A stretch of 64,000 nucleotides of DNA from Microbacterium rhizosphaerae (GCF_034120055.1 NZ_CP139368.1:3162001-3226000), one strand, 5' to 3'; numbered from the stretch's first letter, positions 49,461 through 63,380 are shown. The notes: generated from the letters alone by a model not told the origin. A program made the numbers and translations.

Positions 49461-51334
49461 CAGTCGGCGTCCTCCTCGGTCCGCTCCTCGGTTCCGTCGG
49501 CGCTCTCGAGCTCGTCCTCCGTCGGAGGGAACTCGGCCTCGTCCACGCCATCCGCTCCGGCGTCATCGTCCGGCTCGCTGTCGTCGTCGTCGATCACGTC
49601 GTCACGATCGTCGGCGTCGGTCTCGTCCTCCTCGAGTTCCTCGACGTAGACGACCTCGTCCATGCCCTCTTCGTACCCCGCTGCGTCGTCGAGCGCTTCG
49701 GCTGCGATCACGGCGCGACGCTGCCACTCGGCGGCCTCTTCCGTACGGCCGAGCTCCTCGAGGACGCCGGCTCGCGCGGCGAACAGGGAGGGGCTCCACT
49801 CGTGCGCGTGGTTCGGGTCGAGTTCGGGGATGTCGAGCTCGATGAGGGCGCGCTCGGTCTCGCCGAGGTCGAGCCGCGCACCCGAGAGGGCGATCGCGAG
49901 TTCCACCCGAACGGGGGCGGGCAGCGCAGAGCGGTCGACCGAGCGCCCCTCCTCGAGGGCGCGATCGGGGCGTCCCATACCTCGCTCACTGTCGACGATC
50001 AGCGCGATCTGGTCGTCGCTGCCCGAGATCCGCCGGTACGTGCGCAACTCGCGGAGCGCAAGGGCGTAGTCGCCGAGCGCGTAGGCGGTGATGGCCACTG
50101 TCTCACGGACCACGCCGACGCGTCCCGCTCGCCGGCTGGCGGCGAGGGCGTGCTCGTGCGCGAGCGCGGGGTCGTCGTCGATCAGACGCGCGGCCATCGC
50201 CAGGTGACGTGCCGTCGCCTCGGCGTTCTCCTTGCTCAGGGTCTTCAGCTCGTTGCGCGCCGCCGGGTTCAGATCGCGAGCCGTGATGTCGTCAGGCAGT
50301 TCGGGGGCCGGGATGCGGCGCTCCGAATCCTGCGGCGGGCGGGATGCGCGCTCCGACCGGTCGTCGTAAGACCGGTGGTCGGAACGATCCCCGTACGGCT
50401 TGCGGTCATGCTGAGGGCGATCCCCATACGGCTTCCGATCACCCTGCGGGCGATCCCCATACGAACGACGCTCACCCTGCGGGCGATCCCCATACGGCTT
50501 CCGATCACCCTGCGGGCGATCCCCATACGGCTTCCGATCACCCTGAGGGCGATCCCCATACGAACGACGCTCACCCTGAGGGCGATCCCCGTACGGCTTC
50601 CGATCACCCTGAGGGCGGTCACCATAGGAACGACGCTCACCCTGCGGACGGTCGCCCCACGGCTTGCGATCGTGCTGCGGACGGTCCCCATACGGCTTCC
50701 GATCCTGCTGCGGACGGTCCCCATACGAACGACGCTCACCCTGAGGGCGATCCCCGTACGGCTTCCGATCACCCTGAGGGCGGTCACCATAGGAACGACG
50801 CTCACCCTGAGGACGGTCGCCGTACGGCTTGCGATCCTGCTGCGGCCGATCCCCATACGGCTTGCGGTCGTGCTGCGGACGATCCCCAAACGGCTTCCGG
50901 TCCTGCTGCGGACGGTCCCCATACGAACGACGCTCACCCTGAGGACGGTCGCCGTACGGCTTGCGATCCTGCTGCGGCCGATCCCCGTACGGCTTGCGGT
51001 CGTGCTGCGGACGATCCCCGTACGGCTTCCGGTCTTGCTGCGGCCGATCACCATACGAACGACGCTCACCCTGAGGGCGGTCACCATAGGAACGACGCTC
51101 ACCACGGTCATCAGCGGGACGGCCACGATAGCCGCCGCGGTCCGACGGCTGCCGGTCGTGTCCGCCACGGTCGCTCGACCGGTCAGTTCGATTCGCGGAG
51201 TCTCCGCGTACGCGATTCGAGGTGTAGCCCCGGTCGCTGTCCCGCTTGTCGCGCCGGTCGCCTGAATCGGCAGAGGAGTAGCGCGGCTTCCTCGGGCGCT
51301 CCGTAGCGTCGCGTCCCTCGTTCTGGTCGGGCAT
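49460..51334 (-). CDS. Repeat protein: RG-rich N-terminus, 22 tandem 11-residue repeats, TPR-like core, acidic tail
   Basis: About 624 residues in four zones. Residues 1-77: basic, Arg/Asp/Gly-rich, disordered. Then 22 tandem repeats of the type xxRxxYGDRPQ (242 residues). Then a helical TPR-like region of about 190 residues with Ala/Glu-rich helices (NELKTLSKENAEATARHLAM to EEAAEWQRRAVIAAEALDDA). The end is a tail with long Glu/Asp runs. ATG 51334 is chosen because GAGAGGGG lies five bases upstream. It is the first gene after the rRNA terminator in the same direction, and it overlaps the HAD gene. A condensate-forming RNA-binding role is inference; TPR and disorder are seen. Confidence 0.8.
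   Translation of the reverse strand: MPDQNEGRDATERPRKPRYSSADSGDRRDKRDSDRGYTSNRVRGDSANRTDRSSDRGGHDRQPSDRGGYRGRPADDRGERRSYGDRPQGERRSYGDRPQQDRKPYGDRPQHDRKPYGDRPQQDRKPYGDRPQGERRSYGDRPQQDRKPFGDRPQHDRKPYGDRPQQDRKPYGDRPQGERRSYGDRPQGDRKPYGDRPQGERRSYGDRPQQDRKPYGDRPQHDRKPWGDRPQGERRSYGDRPQGDRKPYGDRPQGERRSYGDRPQGDRKPYGDRPQGDRKPYGDRPQGERRSYGDRPQGDRKPYGDRPQHDRKPYGDRSDHRSYDDRSERASRPPQDSERRIPAPELPDDITARDLNPAARNELKTLSKENAEATARHLAMAARLIDDDPALAHEHALAASRRAGRVGVVRETVAITAYALGDYALALRELRTYRRISGSDDQIALIVDSERGMGRPDRALEEGRSVDRSALPAPVRVELAIALSGARLDLGETERALIELDIPELDPNHAHEWSPSLFAARAGVLEELGRTEEAAEWQRRAVIAAEALDDAAGYEEGMDEVVYVEELEEDETDADDRDDVIDDDDSEPDDDAGADGVDEAEFPPTEDELESADGTEERTEEDAD
50378..51103. repeat. 22 tandem 33-base repeats coding for xxRxxYGDRPQ
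   Basis: Twenty-two contiguous 33-base units, no spacers, all in frame. Three flavours alternate: GERRSYGDRPQ (8 copies), QDRKPYGDRPQ or its F variant (5) and GDRKP/HDRKP forms (9, the last diverged to ...YGDRSD). The order suggests duplication of blocks of two to four units. The array can expand or shrink by recombination, and the number may vary between strains. Confidence 0.92.
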
Positions 51335-51357
51335 GCCGGCCCCTCTCATCGACTCGT

Positions 51358-51395
51358 AAAACGAAAAATGGCCACCCATCGATGGGTGGCCATTT
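51358..51395 (-). terminator. Intrinsic terminator of the rRNA operon
   Basis: A perfect 30-base palindrome (51366-51395, core GGCCACCCATCGATGGGTGGCC) lies 11 bases after the 5S gene. On the minus strand it is followed by TTTTTCGTTTT (51368-51358). This is the strongest intrinsic terminator of the window. Confidence 0.92.
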
Positions 51396-51405
51396 CTCGG
51401 AAGAA

Positions 51406-51523
51406 GTCCGGCGGTGTCCTACTCTCCCACAGGGTCTCCCCTGCAGTACCATCGGCGCTGAGAGGCTTAGCTTCCGGGTTCGGAATGTGACCGGGCGTTT
51501 CCCTCTCGCTATGGCCGCCGAAA
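51406..51523 (-). rRNA. rrf: 5S ribosomal RNA
   Basis: 118 bases ending with the conserved GGAGAGTAGGACACCGCC and starting with GTTTCGGCGGCCATAGCG; the ends pair to close helix I. The central CCGAACCCGGAAGCTAAG is the universal loop. It is last in the operon. Confidence 0.95.
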
Positions 51524-51639
51524 CACTATTGATGTTTCAAACAAACACAACAAAAAGATGTGTGTCGTGTTCTCGATTGTGTTCGTACATCGAGAACCAC
51601 TCAGTGGACGCGAGCATCAAGCTCAAAAAGGGTGTTATC
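51524..51639 (-). other. 23S-5S spacer with one arm of the pre-23S processing stem
   Basis: 116 bases with no gene. Bases 51580-51618 are complementary to 54795-54833 in the 16S-23S spacer (35 of 39 positions), so the two spacers pair to a long stem bracketing 23S, the kind RNase III cuts. An AT-rich segment with CAAACACAACAAAAA lies next to 5S. Confidence 0.8.
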
Positions 51640-56622
<4,983 letters not shown>

Positions 56623-57083
56623 AAAAACGAATGCATACGAACCACCGGGAAAACAGCAGAACGCAGCGAGTTCAACCTGACCAAAAAACGAACATCATTG
56701 CTGACATCCATATAAATTGATCCAAAGGAATTCTCAACCAGCATCAAAAAACACTGGACGAGGATAATTTGGCATATGACAAGTGCACGCTGTTGAGTTC
56801 TCAAGGATCGGACGCACCCACGCTTCTGACCTCTCAGCCAGGCCCGTAGGGCAACTTCTCAAGCTTACCCCGAGCGAATCACGCTGTCAAAACGCGATCC
56901 GAGTTCATCCGCAGTCGCCGAAGCGCCACGAGAACATCGGGGGAAGCACCCATCCTAGCCGGAGGCAACCCGCCACACAAGGCGACGGACGTTCAGATGG
57001 GGTTCTGTTCGCTGCTTGAGGGAGCAAGGCCTTCCGGCCCTTCGCTCTACCCTTTGGGGCGAACAACAAGAACATTACGCGAC
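56623..57083 (-). other. rRNA leader and upstream region
   Basis: About 460 bases without a protein gene. From right to left: an upstream region to about 56890, the rrn promoter, a 240-base leader with a boxA-like CTTGAGAACTCAACAG (56785-56809 on the minus strand), and an AT-rich stretch before 16S that probably supplies the pre-16S stem. Confidence 0.8.
56862..56890 (-). promoter_or_regulatory. rRNA operon promoter
   Basis: On the minus strand TTGACA (56890-56885), 17 bases, TAAGCT (56867-56862): a consensus -35 and a good -10 at ideal spacing, about 240 bases upstream of 16S. It is the strongest sigma-70-type promoter in the window. Confidence 0.88.
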
Positions 57084-57119
57084 CCCGGCGGCCTCGACAA
57101 ATCGAGCTCTCCCGCCGGG
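57084..57119 (-). terminator. Hairpin after the DUF2255-like gene
   Basis: CCCGGCGG (57084-57091) pairs with CCGCCGGG (57112-57119), with CTCGA/TCGAG pairing inside the loop. It lies 11 bases after the stop of the 57130-57510 gene. No T-run follows, so it may be a Rho-aided or weak terminator; it also insulates the rRNA promoter. Confidence 0.6.
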
Positions 57120-57129
57120 CGTGTCGCCC

Positions 57130-57510
57130 TCACGCGGGCACGATGCGGAGGGTCGCCTGAGCCGACAGACCGCCCGCGACGGCGCCCATGATGGCGGGCG
57201 GCGACACGGCGTACTTCGAGCGGAAGCCGGCATCCACCACCGTGAACTCGGCAGGTGTCACTGCGAGCTGCTCGAGCAGGACCTCATGCTGGGCCTTGCC
57301 CGCGAGGATCGACGCGCGGCCGGTCCCGATCGCGCGCAGGAAGAACGGATCGTTGGCCCCATAGATCGACCGGACGTAGAGCTCGTCGTACACGCGGGCG
57401 ATCCACACGGGGGCGGGCGCGCTGAGAGTCCCGTCAGGCTCGCGCGCGGACAGGAAGGCCTGCGGCGCGGGCCCCAGTGCGGTCAGTTGGGCGGTCGTCC
57501 AGGCGGTCAT
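57130..57510 (-). CDS. DUF2255-like protein
   Basis: A 126-residue protein. Seen: FLSAREPDGTLSAPAPVWIARVYDELYVRS and the C-terminal VDAGFRSKYAV; this resembles DUF2255 proteins with a flavin-reductase/pyridoxamine-oxidase-like split-barrel flavour. Function is unknown. ATG 57510 overlaps the fdhD stop (ATGA), so it is co-expressed with the molybdoenzyme accessory gene. Confidence 0.75.
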   Translation of the reverse strand: MTAWTTAQLTALGPAPQAFLSAREPDGTLSAPAPVWIARVYDELYVRSIYGANDPFFLRAIGTGRASILAGKAQHEVLLEQLAVTPAEFTVVDAGFRSKYAVSPPAIMGAVAGGLSAQATLRIVPA

Positions 57511-58376
57511 GCTCGTCCTTCCACGGCGACAGGGGTTGCGGTATCCATCCGCACCCGTTCCATTCCGGCATACACGTTCATGGAGGGCGCCCGAAGGAAG
57601 CCGACGAGGGTGAGACCCGCATCCATCGCCAACTCCACCGCGAGGGAGGACGGCGCCGACACGGCGGCGAGGATCGGGATGCCGGCCATCACCGACTTCT
57701 GCGCGAGTTCGAAACCGGCGCGACCGGAGACCATGAGGACCGTGCCCCGCAACGGGAGGCGATCCGCCAGCAACGCCCAGCCGACCACCTTGTCGACCGC
57801 GTTGTGCCGTCCGACGTCCTCTCTGAGGACGAGGAGCTCCCCCGTCGCAGCGTCGAACAGTCCGGCCGCGTGGAGGCCCCCCGTCTTGTCGAACACATCC
57901 TGGTGAGCGCGCAGCACGCCGGGAAGGCTCGCCAGGAGGGATGCATCCACCGTCGTCGCATCCGTCGCCACGTCGTAGGCGGACTCGGTGCGGACAGCGT
58001 CGATCGAGGTCTTGCCGCACACGCCGCACGAGCTGGTCGTGTAGACGTTCCGGGCGATGTCGCGCAGCGGGACGTGCACATGCGAGGCGAGCGCGAGGTC
58101 GAGCACGTTGTACGTGTTCTGCGCACCGCCGGTGCCCGGCCCGCCGCAGTGGATCGCGGAACGGAACTGGTCGCCGCGCGAGATCACGCCCTCCGACACG
58201 AGGAAACCGGCGGCGAGCTCGACATCGTGGCCGGGTGTCCGCATCGTGACCGACAGCGGTTCGCCGCCGACGCGGATCTCGAGGGGCTCCTCGACGGCGA
58301 GCGTGTCGACGCGGCGGGTCTCCCCCGCATCCACGGTGATCCGGCGCACCGGGCGCCGCATCGTGAGGCGTCCCAT
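57507..58376 (-). CDS. fdhD: FdhD sulfurtransferase for formate-dehydrogenase-type enzymes
   Basis: A 289-residue FdhD. Seen: the conserved Cys pair in TSSCGVCGKTSIDAV, which relays sulfur from a cysteine desulfurase to the molybdenum cofactor, and ELLVLREDVGRHNAVDKVVG and GRAGFELAQKSVMAGIPILA. It activates the FdhF/YdeP-type enzyme encoded at 60972. TAGGCT lies seven bases before ATG 58376 with no ribosome site, suggesting a leaderless mRNA divergent from moeA. Confidence 0.93.
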   Translation of the reverse strand: MGRLTMRRPVRRITVDAGETRRVDTLAVEEPLEIRVGGEPLSVTMRTPGHDVELAAGFLVSEGVISRGDQFRSAIHCGGPGTGGAQNTYNVLDLALASHVHVPLRDIARNVYTTSSCGVCGKTSIDAVRTESAYDVATDATTVDASLLASLPGVLRAHQDVFDKTGGLHAAGLFDAATGELLVLREDVGRHNAVDKVVGWALLADRLPLRGTVLMVSGRAGFELAQKSVMAGIPILAAVSAPSSLAVELAMDAGLTLVGFLRAPSMNVYAGMERVRMDTATPVAVEGRA

Positions 58377-58410
58377 ACGCGACAGCCTATGCCCGAACTA
58401 CCCTGGCGGT

Positions 58411-59640
58411 ATGCCCGCGAGAGCCCAGCGCACCGTCGACGAGCACCGTGCGGAGATCCTCGCCGCGATCCCGGCTCCGGAGGCGGTGACAGTGCCGCTT
58501 CGCGATGCCGGCGGCTACACCCTCGCAGCTGCCGCACGCGCCCGCGTCGACGGACCCGCATTCGACAGCTCGGCGATGGACGGGTTCGCCGTGCATGCCG
58601 CCGACGCGGCTCTCGCCTCCCGAGAGGCGCCCGCGCGACTGCGCGTCGTCGCCGATCTGCCGGCGGGCAGCGGGTCCGATCCTGCGCTGGGACCGGGTGA
58701 GGCGGCGCGCATCATGACCGGGGCTGCGGTTCCGACGGACGCCGACGCGGTCGTCCCGCTCGAGCACACGATCGGCGGCCTCGACCACACCGGCGAGGTC
58801 GAGATCGTGCGCAGGCCCGCCCTGGGCGCCAACATCCGCCGCGCGGGCGAGGACGTGCGGGCGGGCGCGGAGATCCTTCCCGCGGGTGTGCGCCTCGGCA
58901 CGCTGCAGCTCGCCGCACTCGCCTCCGCCGGCGTGACCGAGGTCGAGGTCGCTGCGCGCCCCCGGGTCGCCGTCATCTCCACAGGGTCGGAGCTGGCACC
59001 AGCGGGACACGCCCTGACGCGCGGACACATCCCGGAGTCCAACGTCCCGCTTCTGGCCGGACTGGCAGAGCAGGCGGGCGCGATCGTGGTGCACACCGCG
59101 ACGGTTCCCGACGAGGTGCCGGCGCTCGAGAGGGCCCTCGCCGCCGCCGGATCGGCACGCGCGGATGTCGTCATCACGTCGGGAGGCGTCGGTCCGGGAG
59201 CCTACGAGGTCGTGCGCATCGCGCTCGACGGTCCGCTGAGCTTCGTGACCGTGGCGATGCGGCCGGGTCGCCCGCAGGGCTTCGGCCGGCTGCCGAGCGG
59301 GCAGCTCGCGTTCGGGCTCCCGGGCACGCCGGTCGGAGCCGCGGTCTCGTTCGAGGTCTTCGTGCGGCCGGCGCTGCTCGCGCTGCAAGGGAGGGCCGAG
59401 CTGCAGCGGCCCGTGCTGCGGCTGCCGGCAGCGGTGGGGTGGGACGCACGCTCCGGGTTCCGGAGGTATGTGCCGGTGGCGATCGACCCGAGCGCGGCGT
59501 GGGCTGTGCGCCCTGCCGCCTCCGACGGGCACTCCAGCGTCGTGCTCGCGACGACCGACGGGTTCGCCGTCATCCCTCCGGACACCGTCGTGCGTCCCGG
59601 CGACCTCGTGGACACCATCCTGCTCGGCGGGCTCTTGTGA
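58411..59640 (+). CDS. moeA: Molybdopterin molybdenumtransferase
   Basis: A 409-residue MoeA inserting molybdate into adenylylated molybdopterin. Seen: DSSAMDGFAVHAAD, PTDADAVVPLEHT, RRAGEDVRAGAEIL, and VISTGSELAPAGHALTRGHI with the later TSGGVGPGAYEVV. ATG 58411 follows TACCCT by six bases with no ribosome site, pointing to a leaderless mRNA. It overlaps mobA by GTGA and is divergent from fdhD, 34 bases away. Confidence 0.94.
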   Translation: MPARAQRTVDEHRAEILAAIPAPEAVTVPLRDAGGYTLAAAARARVDGPAFDSSAMDGFAVHAADAALASREAPARLRVVADLPAGSGSDPALGPGEAARIMTGAAVPTDADAVVPLEHTIGGLDHTGEVEIVRRPALGANIRRAGEDVRAGAEILPAGVRLGTLQLAALASAGVTEVEVAARPRVAVISTGSELAPAGHALTRGHIPESNVPLLAGLAEQAGAIVVHTATVPDEVPALERALAAAGSARADVVITSGGVGPGAYEVVRIALDGPLSFVTVAMRPGRPQGFGRLPSGQLAFGLPGTPVGAAVSFEVFVRPALLALQGRAELQRPVLRLPAAVGWDARSGFRRYVPVAIDPSAAWAVRPAASDGHSSVVLATTDGFAVIPPDTVVRPGDLVDTILLGGLL

Positions 59641-60215
59641 GGGCCGCGGCGATCCTCCTCGCGGGCGGACGCGCGACGCGCATGGGCGGAGTCGACAAGC
59701 CGCTCGTCGAGGTGCACGGACGATCCCTGCTGCAGAGGGCGGTGGATGCCGTGCACCACTGCTCCCCGATCGTGGTCGTCGGCCCGCCATCGTCGGTCGA
59801 GGGCGCGCAGCCGGTGTGGGTGCGCGAGGACCCTCCGTTCGGCGGACCGGCCGCCGCGATCGTCGCCGCGGTCGACCTCGTCGGCGAGAGCGACTGGACC
59901 TTCGTGCTCGCCTGCGACCTTCCGTTCGCCGCAGATGCGGTGGCCGCGCTCACGCAGGCGATCGGCACCCTCCCGGCCGGCGTCGACGGCGTGTGCCTGG
60001 GCGATGGATCGAGCAGGCCGCAGTGGCTCTCGGGCGTCTACGGAACGCGAGCGCTGCGGGAGGCGGCATCCACCCTCCCCGATCGCGGGCGGGATGCGCC
60101 GGTCCGCGCGCTGATCGACGAGCTCGCGATCGCCGTGGTTGCCGCGCCGCACGCTGCGCAGGACATCGACACGTGGGAGGATCTGCGAGAGATCGAGGAG
60201 GACCGTCATGAGTGA
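59637..60215 (+). CDS. mobA: Molybdenum cofactor guanylyltransferase
   Basis: A 192-residue MobA, which attaches GMP to make the bis-MGD form used by the DMSO-reductase/FdhF family. Seen: LAGGRATRMGGVDKPLVEV, EDPPFGGPAAAIVAA and ACDLPFAADAV with the metal-binding Asp. GTG 59637 overlaps moeA, and the stop overlaps the next ATG by 8 bases. Confidence 0.92.
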   Translation: MRAAAILLAGGRATRMGGVDKPLVEVHGRSLLQRAVDAVHHCSPIVVVGPPSSVEGAQPVWVREDPPFGGPAAAIVAAVDLVGESDWTFVLACDLPFAADAVAALTQAIGTLPAGVDGVCLGDGSSRPQWLSGVYGTRALREAASTLPDRGRDAPVRALIDELAIAVVAAPHAAQDIDTWEDLREIEEDRHE

Positions 60216-60492
60216 GAACCACCTGCCCCCTGAGGCGCTCGACGACTGGGCGGCCGCGCTCTGCGAGCAGTTCGCGCTCGCCCCGGAGGACGTGCCGATC
60301 TCACTCATCCTCGACCTCGCCGCCGATGTCTCGCGAGGCGTCGCGCGGCCGGCCGCTCCGTTCAGCGCGTATGTCGCCGGGCTCGTCGCCGGGCGCCGCG
60401 GCGGCAGCCCCGATGCCGTCCGCGAGGCCGTGGCCGAGATCTCCCGCATGGCGGCCGCCTGGACCGCGAGGCCCCTGCCCGATCAGCCGTGA
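60208..60492 (+). CDS. Small protein of molybdenum-cofactor clusters (DUF6457-like)
   Basis: A 94-residue, all-helical acidic protein. Seen: LDDWAAALCEQFALAPEDVP, ISLILDLAADVSRGVARPAAPFSAYVAG in two parts. Such small proteins accompany mobA/moeA in actinobacteria, often annotated DUF6457, function unknown. It is translationally coupled to mobA and overlaps the convergent mog gene by 10 bases. Confidence 0.78.
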   Translation: MSENHLPPEALDDWAAALCEQFALAPEDVPISLILDLAADVSRGVARPAAPFSAYVAGLVAGRRGGSPDAVREAVAEISRMAAAWTARPLPDQP

Positions 60493-60962
60493 TCGCCGCC
60501 GTCGACCTGCGACAGGACATGCGCGGCGACCGAGAGGATGACGGGCATCCCGTCCCGTACGCCCCCGGGCGACCCGGGCAGGTTGACGATCAGCGCCTCC
60601 CCCGCCATCCCGGCGAGACCGCGGGTCAGCATCCCCGCAGGCAGGACCTCCGCCCCACGACGGCGCAGCTCCTCGGCGATTCCCGGCACTTCGCGGTCCA
60701 GGACGCGACGCGTGCCCTCCGGTGTGCGGTCGCGAGGGCCGACGCCGGTTCCGCCCGTCGTGACGATCAGGCGTGCGCCGGCCGCGAGCGCGGAGCGCAG
60801 GGCCGTCTCGACGCTCTCGGCGCCATCGGGGACGACGGATGCGTCGCCGCACGCGAAGCCCGCCTCGCGCAGGGCTGACACTGCCAGCGGGCCGCCGGCA
60901 TCCACTCGTGTCCCCGCCGCCGAGCGGTCGGACACGGTGATGACGGCCGCGGTGTATCGCAC
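60483..60962 (-). CDS. Molybdopterin adenylyltransferase-type protein (MogA/MoaB)
   Basis: A 159-residue MoCF_biosynth-domain protein. Seen: ITVSDRSAAGTRVD, IVTTGGTGVGPRDRTPE and GEALIVNLPGSPGGVRDG, the three motifs of the MogA/MoaB fold that adenylylates molybdopterin before MoeA acts. GTG 60962 lies 9 bases downstream of the FdhF-like gene's stop, so both share the minus-strand unit. Confidence 0.92.
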   Translation of the reverse strand: MRYTAAVITVSDRSAAGTRVDAGGPLAVSALREAGFACGDASVVPDGAESVETALRSALAAGARLIVTTGGTGVGPRDRTPEGTRRVLDREVPGIAEELRRRGAEVLPAGMLTRGLAGMAGEALIVNLPGSPGGVRDGMPVILSVAAHVLSQVDGGDHG

Positions 60963-60971
60963 CGGCCCAGC

Positions 60972-63281
60972 CTAGGCGGCGCGCCGCTCCAGCCGGACGA
61001 CGACCGACTTGGACGTCGGCGTTCCGCTCACGTCGGCGACGGATTCGAGCGGCACGAGGACGTTCGTCTCGGGGTAGTACGCCGCAGCGTTGCCGCGCGG
61101 CGTGTCGTAGGCGACGATCCGGAACTCCTCCGCTCGTCGCTCCTCGGTGGCGCCGTCCGGCGCCTGCCATTCGGACACGAGGTCGACGACCTCACCCTCG
61201 GCGAAGCCGAGTGCGCCGATGTCGTGCGCATTGACGAGGACCACGCGGCGGCCGCCGTGGATGCCGCGGTACCGGTCGTCCTTGCCGTAGATCGTGGTGT
61301 TGTACTGGTCGTGCGAGCGCAGGGTCTGCAGCAGCAGGCGACCGCGCGGGATCCGCGGGTACTCCAGCGGGTTGACGGTGAACATCGCCTTGCCGGTCGC
61401 GGTGGCGAAGGCGCGATCGTCGCGGGGACCGTTCGGCAGCACGAAGGTGCGCCCCTTGTCGATCTTCCCCTCGAAGCCGCCGAACCCCGGGACGACCGCC
61501 TCGATGTGCGAGCGGATGCGCGCGTAATCGGTCTCGAGCGCCGTCCAGTCGGCCTGCGGGGCATCCGCGTCGCCGTCGAAGGTCAGTGCGCACAGCCGCG
61601 CGAGGATCGCGACCTCGCTGAGCATGTCGTGCGTGGGCGGTGCCAGCCGGCCCCGCGAGGAGTGCACGGCGCTCATCGAGTCCTCGACGGTCACCTTCTG
61701 CTCCACGCCGCCGCGGACATCCCGGTCCGTGCGCCCGAGGGTCGGGAGGATGATCGCGCGACGCCCGACGACCACGTGGGAGCGGTTGAGCTTCGTGGAG
61801 ACCTGGATCGTGAGGTCCGTGGACCGCAGCGCCGCCTCGGTCACGGTGGTGTCCGGCGTCGCGGAGACGAAGTTGCCGCCCATCGCCATGAACACCCGCA
61901 CCGTGCCGTCGCGCATCGCCTTGATGGCCTCGACCGTGTCGTAGCCGTGGGCGCGGGGCGCGTGGAACGCGAACTCGCGGTCGAGCGCCGCGAGGAAGCT
62001 CTCCGACGGCTTCTCGTAGATGCCCATCGTGCGGTCGCCCTGGACGTTCGAGTGCCCGCGCACCGGGCACACCCCCGCGCCCGGTCGGCCGATGTTGCCC
62101 TGCAGCAGCAGGACGTTGACCACGTCGCGCAGGGTCGCCACAGCATGCTTGTGCTGCGTGAGGCCCATGGCCCAGCACACGATCGTGGCCGGCGACGTGC
62201 GCACCGCCTCGCCGACCCGGCGCAGCGTCTGCAGCGGCAGTCCGGTCGCCGCGACGAACTCCGACCACGGCGCATCCGCCATCGCCTGCCTGTACTCCTC
62301 GAAGCCGCTCGTGTGGGCGGCGATGAACTCGTGGTCGAGCACGTCGCCGCGGGTCTGCTCGGCCTCGAGCAGATGCTTGCCGATCGCCTGGAACAGCGCC
62401 TGGTCGCCGCCCAGGCGGATCTGCAGGAACTGGTCGGCGATCTTCGTGCCGCCGAGGATCACACCCTTGACCGTCTGGGGGTTCTCGAACCTGACGAGAC
62501 CGGCCTCGGGCAGCGGGTTCACGGCGATGACCGTCGCGCCACGGCTCTTGGCCTTCTCGAGCGCCGTCAGCATGCGCGGGTGGTTGGTACCCGGGTTCTG
62601 TCCGGCGACGATCAGGAGGTCGGCGTTCCAGACGTCCTCGAGCGAGACCGTGCCCTTGCCGATTCCGAGGGTCTGGGTGAGCGCCGAGCCGGATGACTCG
62701 TGGCACATGTTGGAGCAGTCGGGGAGGTTGTTCGTGCCGAGCCCGCGCACGAGCAGCTGGTAGAGGAAAGCGGCTTCGTTCGAGGTGCGCCCGGACGTGT
62801 AGAAGACGGCCTCGTCGGGCTGGACGGCGCGCAGCGCGTCGGCGATCTCGTGGAGCGCGTCATCCCACGAGATGGGGCGATAGTGCGTCGCGCCCTCGTC
62901 GAGGATCATCGGATGCGTCAGCCGACCCTGCTGGCCGAGCCACCAGTCGTCGTGGCCCGCCAGGTCGGCGAGCGAGTGCTCGGCGAAGAACTCCGGGCCG
63001 ACCCGTCGCACGGTCGCCTCCTCGGCGACAGCCTTCGCGCCGTTCTCGCAGAACTCGGCGATGTGCCGGTGATCGGCCTCGGGCCACGCGCATCCCGGGC
63101 AGTCGAAGCCGTCCTTCTGGTTGACCCGCAGGAGCGTCTGCGCGCTGCGCGCGACGCCCATCTGGTCGTAGGCGATCTCGAGCGCGTGCACGACCGCGGG
63201 GACGCCGACGGCGACCTTCTTGCGAGAGGAGACCCGGGTCTTCGCCTCGTCGATGTCGGTGGTCGGTGCCTTGCGAGCCAT
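60972..63281 (-). CDS. FdhF/YdeP-family molybdopterin oxidoreductase
   Basis: A 769-residue bis-MGD enzyme. Seen: Cys motif GFDCPGCAWPEADH ... FCENG (likely Fe-S), YTSGRTSNEAAFLYQLLVRG, the NMCHESSGSAL segment with a Cys where FdhF has Sec (possible Mo ligand), NPGTNHPRMLTAL, GNIGRPGAGVCPVRGHSNVQ, and a C-terminal MoCo-binding beta-barrel (LLLQTLRSHDQYNTTIYG). YdeP-type members are linked to acid resistance and formate metabolism, without a defined reaction. ATG 63281 follows AGGAGG by seven bases. It is divergent from padR. Confidence 0.9.
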   Translation of the reverse strand: MARKAPTTDIDEAKTRVSSRKKVAVGVPAVVHALEIAYDQMGVARSAQTLLRVNQKDGFDCPGCAWPEADHRHIAEFCENGAKAVAEEATVRRVGPEFFAEHSLADLAGHDDWWLGQQGRLTHPMILDEGATHYRPISWDDALHEIADALRAVQPDEAVFYTSGRTSNEAAFLYQLLVRGLGTNNLPDCSNMCHESSGSALTQTLGIGKGTVSLEDVWNADLLIVAGQNPGTNHPRMLTALEKAKSRGATVIAVNPLPEAGLVRFENPQTVKGVILGGTKIADQFLQIRLGGDQALFQAIGKHLLEAEQTRGDVLDHEFIAAHTSGFEEYRQAMADAPWSEFVAATGLPLQTLRRVGEAVRTSPATIVCWAMGLTQHKHAVATLRDVVNVLLLQGNIGRPGAGVCPVRGHSNVQGDRTMGIYEKPSESFLAALDREFAFHAPRAHGYDTVEAIKAMRDGTVRVFMAMGGNFVSATPDTTVTEAALRSTDLTIQVSTKLNRSHVVVGRRAIILPTLGRTDRDVRGGVEQKVTVEDSMSAVHSSRGRLAPPTHDMLSEVAILARLCALTFDGDADAPQADWTALETDYARIRSHIEAVVPGFGGFEGKIDKGRTFVLPNGPRDDRAFATATGKAMFTVNPLEYPRIPRGRLLLQTLRSHDQYNTTIYGKDDRYRGIHGGRRVVLVNAHDIGALGFAEGEVVDLVSEWQAPDGATEERRAEEFRIVAYDTPRGNAAAYYPETNVLVPLESVADVSGTPTSKSVVVRLERRAA

Positions 63282-63339
63282 GGCAGAACCTCCTCGTTCA
63301 GCTTCCATCGTAGGCGCGCCCCGAGGTCAGCGTTCGTGA

Positions 63340-63358
63340 TACCTTGAGCTGCAAGGTA
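63340..63358. promoter_or_regulatory. Palindromic operator between the FdhF-like gene and padR
   Basis: TACCTTG-AGCTG-CAAGGTA is a perfect 7-base inverted repeat with a 5-base spacer. A third half-site, CGAGGTA, ends just before the padR start (63369-63375). All lie between the two divergent genes. Binding by the adjacent PadR protein is inferred. Confidence 0.65.
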
Positions 63359-63380
63359 CGTAGAACTGCGAGGTATGCGG

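Noticed and set aside
50378..51103. CRISPR-like periodic repeats
   Set aside because: The 33-base units are contiguous without spacers and keep one reading frame inside a protein gene.
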